From Pedobacter fastidiosus (lineage in GTDB: Bacteria > Bacteroidota > Bacteroidia > Sphingobacteriales > Sphingobacteriaceae): a DNA stretch of 64,000 bases. The notes below the pieces were generated by a model. It searched no databases. It saw nothing but the letters and a program-made list of their open reading frames with translations, and had not been told where the DNA came from. The stretch is taken from the NCBI RefSeq assembly GCF_014306625.1, contig NZ_JACRYL010000001.1, positions 112,136 to 176,135 of the forward strand, read 5' to 3'. This document shows, one piece after another, positions 60,668-64,000 of the stretch (position 1 is the stretch's first letter; each line of letters opens with the position of its first letter). A program made the translations under genes and the position numbers.

Positions 60668-61843
60668 ATGAATAAAGCAGAAGTTGAGAAACTTTTACAG
60701 AAATATAGCGACGGATTGTGCACAGAGCAAGAAAAAGCTTTAGTAGAATCGTGGCACTTAGCTGAGCTTTCAGGTAAAAATTCTGATTTAAATCATGCCG
60801 ATTTAATTGATGCCAAAAACCAAATCTGGAATGCAATAGAAGAACAAACTGAACTAAAGAGTGGTAAAAAATATTCTTTATGGTTAAAAATAGCTTCGGC
60901 CGCGGTGGTTCTTTTCTTCATCGGTTTTGTAATTAATAATCAAATTAAAAAACAACTTCCTGCTGAACAAAATTTTGGTAAAACCCTAACAAAAACCATA
61001 AAACCTGGAGGCAATAAGGCAACTTTAACCTTGGCCGATGGTTCTAAAATTTCTCTAACGGATGCTACAAACGGAATTATTGCCAAGCAAGCCGGCATCA
61101 ACATTACCAAAACCGATAAAGGAGAACTTATTTATACCGTGGCATCGGTATCAACGGCAAAAGCAAAAGATTTATTTAATACAATAGAAACTCCCCGTGG
61201 CGGCCAATATCAAGTTAATTTGCCCGATGGCACTAAGGTTTGGCTCAATGCAGAATCATCTTTAAAATATCCAGCAGTTTTTAACCAGAGCAATAGAGTG
61301 GTCGAATTAAAGGGTGAAGCTTATTTCGAGGTCGCCAAGTTGCTGAATAAAACAGGTAATCGGGTTCCGTTTAAAGTTAAAAGCAATTTGGGTGCTGGCA
61401 GAAATCAAGAGGTTGAAGTGTTGGGAACGCATTTTAACATTAATGCTTATGATGATGAACCCAATAACAAAACCACATTGCTTGAGGGGAGTGTTAGGAT
61501 TTCAAATCTCAGTGCCTCAACTTCAAACCTGTTAAAACCCGGCCAGCAATCTATTATTAGTTCTTCATCTCCATCAATTTTAATTAAAGATGTAGATGCG
61601 GAAGAAGCGGTGACTTGGAAAGACGGCTTTTTTAGCTTTAATGATGAGAATTTAGAAACCATTATGAATAAAATTTCGCGTTGGTACAATGTAGATATCG
61701 AATACCGCGGAACAAAAATAAATAAACTTTTTGGGGGTCGCATTTCGCGTTTCAACAGCGTTAATGAAGTGTTGGAAACGTTACAGACTACTGGCGATGT
61801 TCACTTTAAAATTGAAGAGAGGAGGATTTTAGTTATGCCTTAA
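60668..61843 (+). CDS. FecR-family anti-sigma factor
   Basis: A 391-aa inner-membrane anti-sigma protein. The cytoplasmic domain (about 1-75) binds the sigma factor; one TM helix lies at about 78-96 (LWLKIASAAVVLFFIGFVI). The periplasmic FecR domain (about 175-275) has TPRGGQYQVNLPDGTKVWLNAESSLKYP and VELKGEAYFEV; a C-terminal DUF4974 domain (about 310-390) ends in HFKIEERRILVMP. It relays a signal from the SusC-type receptor. The ATG at 60668 is used. Confidence 0.93.
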   Translation: MNKAEVEKLLQKYSDGLCTEQEKALVESWHLAELSGKNSDLNHADLIDAKNQIWNAIEEQTELKSGKKYSLWLKIASAAVVLFFIGFVINNQIKKQLPAEQNFGKTLTKTIKPGGNKATLTLADGSKISLTDATNGIIAKQAGINITKTDKGELIYTVASVSTAKAKDLFNTIETPRGGQYQVNLPDGTKVWLNAESSLKYPAVFNQSNRVVELKGEAYFEVAKLLNKTGNRVPFKVKSNLGAGRNQEVEVLGTHFNINAYDDEPNNKTTLLEGSVRISNLSASTSNLLKPGQQSIISSSSPSILIKDVDAEEAVTWKDGFFSFNDENLETIMNKISRWYNVDIEYRGTKINKLFGGRISRFNSVNEVLETLQTTGDVHFKIEERRILVMP

Positions 61844-61996
61844 ACCTATACTTTCTTCATCATAAAATGATGTTTTGGAATAGACCTTAACTAAAAAAAT
61901 CGGAAGCGCGGCAACGCTCCCGACTATAAAATTAGGGCTTTATTCTAATCGTAAAAATTGTGAGATACAACTATTCTAAACCTAATAACCAAATAT

Positions 61997-64000
61997 ATGA
62001 ATTTTTATACTGAATGGTTGCCCAAACCTAAGGGGCGCCTGTTTAAAATTTTGTTGATTATGAAATTGACTTTTGTCTTATTAATCACCACCTTTCTTCA
62101 AATCAGTTACGGAGCACGAGCACAAAACGTAACGCTTTCAGAAAAGAATACGGCCTTACTTAAAGTTTTTCGAAAGTTAAACAAGAGCATTGGCTACAGC
62201 TTTTTGTACAATACCGAGCTTTTAAAAGAAGCGAAGCCGGTAACAATCGATATTAAAAATACAGACATAAAAGAGGTGCTAAGACAGATTTTTAGCGAAC
62301 AGCCTCTTGGTTACACTATAAAAAATAATACCATTATCATTCATAGAAAATCTTTGGATGGCTCGCCTTTATTGCTTCGGGCTTATATAGATATTCGCGG
62401 AAAAGTGGTTGATGAAAACGGTGCACCAATGATTGGTGCCAGCGTAAAAGTAAAAGGATCTAACCAAGGTGTGGTAACCGATGCCAATGGTATTTTCGTT
62501 TTAAAAACCGTTGAGGATAATGCAACAATTGTAGTTTCATTTATCGGATATGAGAATAAGGAAGTTAAAGCGCCTTCTTCGGGAGAGCTAACCATCCAAT
62601 TGGCACCACAGGCAGGTTTACTTGCCGATGCGGTTGTAATTGGTTATGGTACACAAAAGAAAAGCGTGGTAACTGGCGCAATTTCTCAGGTTAAAGCAAC
62701 CGATTTAGAAAATATGCCAGTTGTGCGTATCGAGCAATCTTTGCAAGGCCGTACCTCGGGTCTAACCATTACTACAGCTTCTGGTCAGCCAGGTGAAGGC
62801 GCAACTTTGCGGATTCGTGGTACAACTTCAATTAACAACAGTGAGGCTTTGTATATTGTTGATGGTGTGCAAGTGGGTGGTGGAATTGATTATTTGAATC
62901 AAGCAGATATCGAATCTATTGAGGTTTTAAAAGATGCGGCTTCTGGAGCCATTTACGGTGCTAGAGCAGCAAACGGTGTAATTATTATTACCACCAAAAA
63001 GGGAAATAAAAATGGCCGAATGAGTGTAAATTACAACACTTATTTGGGTACCCAAGCACCATCTAGAAAACTGGATTTATTAAACGCAACACAGTATGCT
63101 ACCATTTATAATGAAGCTGAATATGCTAAAACTCCAGGTTTAACCACTCCAAGATTCCCGAACCCATCGCAATATGGTGTTGGAACGGATTGGCAGGCTG
63201 CGGTATTTAACAACGATGCAAGAATTCAAAACCACGAATTGAGCATCAGTGGTGGAAACGAAAAATCTACTTATTATAGCTCGTTCGGTTATTTTGATCA
63301 AGATGGAATTGTAGCAACAAGTAATTCTCAGTATAAAAGATTTACCGCTCGTTTTAACTCTGAACATCAATTAACTAAAGCGATTAAATTCGGACAAACC
63401 ATTGGTTATACCCGCACAAATTCTGTGGGTGTTGGTACCAATACCGAATACGGTTCGCCATTAAACAGAGCAATCAATATCGATCCAATTACGCCGATTG
63501 TAGAAACTGATCCAGCGAAATATGGCGCTGCGCCTTACATTGGCAATCCAGTTGTACGAAACGAAGCTGGTTTTCCGTATGGAATTTCTCAATATGCGCA
63601 ATCAGAAATCTTAAACCCTGTTGCGGCTTTACAAGTTGCACAAGGCAATGGCTGGTCTGATAAAGTGGTTGCGAATGCTTTTGTTGAGGCTGAAATTATT
63701 AAAGGTTTAAAAGTAAGATCGCAAGGTGGGGTAGATTTAGCCTTTTGGGGCAGTGAAGGTTTTACGCCGATTTACTACCTAAACTCTATTAATCAAACTA
63801 CTATTACTTCTTATAATAGAAACTCGAACAGAGGGTTATTTTATTCTTTAGAAAACACGGTTAGTTACAACAAACAAATCGCTAAGCATAATTTTACAGG
63901 CTTAATCGGTTATTCTTTCCAAAAAAACAGAGGCGAAACACAAGGTGGAACCAAAGAAGGAATTCCGGTTAACAATATCAAAGATGCTTCGTTGCAGTTT
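61997..64000 (+). CDS. SusC/RagA-type TonB-dependent receptor with STN domain, partial
   Basis: First 668 codons of a receptor that runs off the window's end with the frame open. A long signal peptide (helix MKLTFVLLITTFLQISYG, cleavage near ARAQ, about 43) is followed by an STN signalling domain (about 45-115), a carboxypeptidase-regulatory domain (about 130-210), the plug (about 215-330, with RIRGTTSINNSEALYIVDG and DIESIEVLKDAASGAIYG) and barrel strands. The STN domain, plus sigma and FecR upstream, shows ligand-dependent self-regulation. The ligand is unknown; a SusD partner would be expected downstream. Confidence 0.93.
   Translation, partial: MNFYTEWLPKPKGRLFKILLIMKLTFVLLITTFLQISYGARAQNVTLSEKNTALLKVFRKLNKSIGYSFLYNTELLKEAKPVTIDIKNTDIKEVLRQIFSEQPLGYTIKNNTIIIHRKSLDGSPLLLRAYIDIRGKVVDENGAPMIGASVKVKGSNQGVVTDANGIFVLKTVEDNATIVVSFIGYENKEVKAPSSGELTIQLAPQAGLLADAVVIGYGTQKKSVVTGAISQVKATDLENMPVVRIEQSLQGRTSGLTITTASGQPGEGATLRIRGTTSINNSEALYIVDGVQVGGGIDYLNQADIESIEVLKDAASGAIYGARAANGVIIITTKKGNKNGRMSVNYNTYLGTQAPSRKLDLLNATQYATIYNEAEYAKTPGLTTPRFPNPSQYGVGTDWQAAVFNNDARIQNHELSISGGNEKSTYYSSFGYFDQDGIVATSNSQYKRFTARFNSEHQLTKAIKFGQTIGYTRTNSVGVGTNTEYGSPLNRAINIDPITPIVETDPAKYGAAPYIGNPVVRNEAGFPYGISQYAQSEILNPVAALQVAQGNGWSDKVVANAFVEAEIIKGLKVRSQGGVDLAFWGSEGFTPIYYLNSINQTTITSYNRNSNRGLFYSLENTVSYNKQIAKHNFTGLIGYSFQKNRGETQGGTKEGIPVNNIKDASLQF

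Noticed and set aside
1..64000. tRNA or rRNA genes
   Set aside because: No cloverleaf or rRNA-like stretch was recognised in gaps of sufficient size; a covariance scan would be decisive.

Overview
The window looks like chromosome of a member of the Bacteroidetes, most probably a Sphingobacteriaceae species close to Pedobacter (inference). The DNA is AT-rich and intergenic regions carry TAnnTTTG-type -7 promoter elements. The gene content is typical of the phylum: a three-gene succinate dehydrogenase with a cytochrome b558 subunit, a FecI/FecR/SusC trio with an STN domain, LytTR two-component pairs, BlaI with an M56 protease carrying TonB-like domains, and carboxypeptidase-regulatory outer-membrane barrels. 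No tRNA, rRNA, prophage or CRISPR array was seen.

Layout. 0-8 kb holds mostly housekeeping genes: sulfurtransferase, MFS transporter, lipoprotein, pdxA, rsmA, dapF and an HtrA/Deg protease. 8.2-17.6 kb is a one-strand island: an unknown 169-aa protein, a LytS-type kinase, a LytTR regulator, a PqqD-like protein, an ATP-grasp ligase, a LysA-like PLP decarboxylase, a urea-transporter-fold/M23 peptidase fusion and two TPR/outer-membrane proteins. It reads as a regulated small-molecule synthesis and envelope-transport system that I cannot assign to a known pathway; it is my main candidate for an undescribed system. 17.6-21.4 kb has a cold-shock protein, small lipoproteins, a TlpA-like protein without catalytic cysteines, and TPR and RraB-like proteins. 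21.6-25.2 kb is sdhCAB, with a palindromic heptamer array between sdhA and sdhB.

25.6-30.3 kb is a BlaI/M56 locus whose protease and small satellite proteins carry TonB C-terminal and TonB-plug-like modules; one satellite is broken by an in-frame amber codon. 30.4-33.3 kb encodes a NarL-type two-component operon and a LuxR-type HTH protein, followed by an M28 peptidase. 35.3-39.2 kb has an ABC exporter with a small membrane peptide, divergent from a LytS/LytTR pair; between them lie two direct repeats 21 bp apart that fit a LytTR-binding site. 39.2-48.8 kb has a TraB/GumN protein, PlsC, a REP-associated tyrosine transposase (RAYT) next to a tandem REP array, a Nudix hydrolase, two paralogous outer-membrane barrels and a 2-hydroxyacid dehydrogenase. 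A second REP array without a transposase lies at 49 kb. 49.5-59.3 kb has OsmC, an M1 peptidase, greA (with a terminator-like hairpin in its leader), HIT, a secreted-repeat lipoprotein, an ECF sigma with an outer-membrane partner, pirin, and an ArsR/Old Yellow Enzyme operon. 59.5-64 kb is an ECF sigma/FecR/SusC locus running off the end.

Repeats are unusually prominent. Several families of hairpin-bearing intergenic elements (5.0, 2.9/35.1, 41.4, 49.0, 57.2 and 60.1-60.5 kb) fill nearly all gaps longer than 300 bp.
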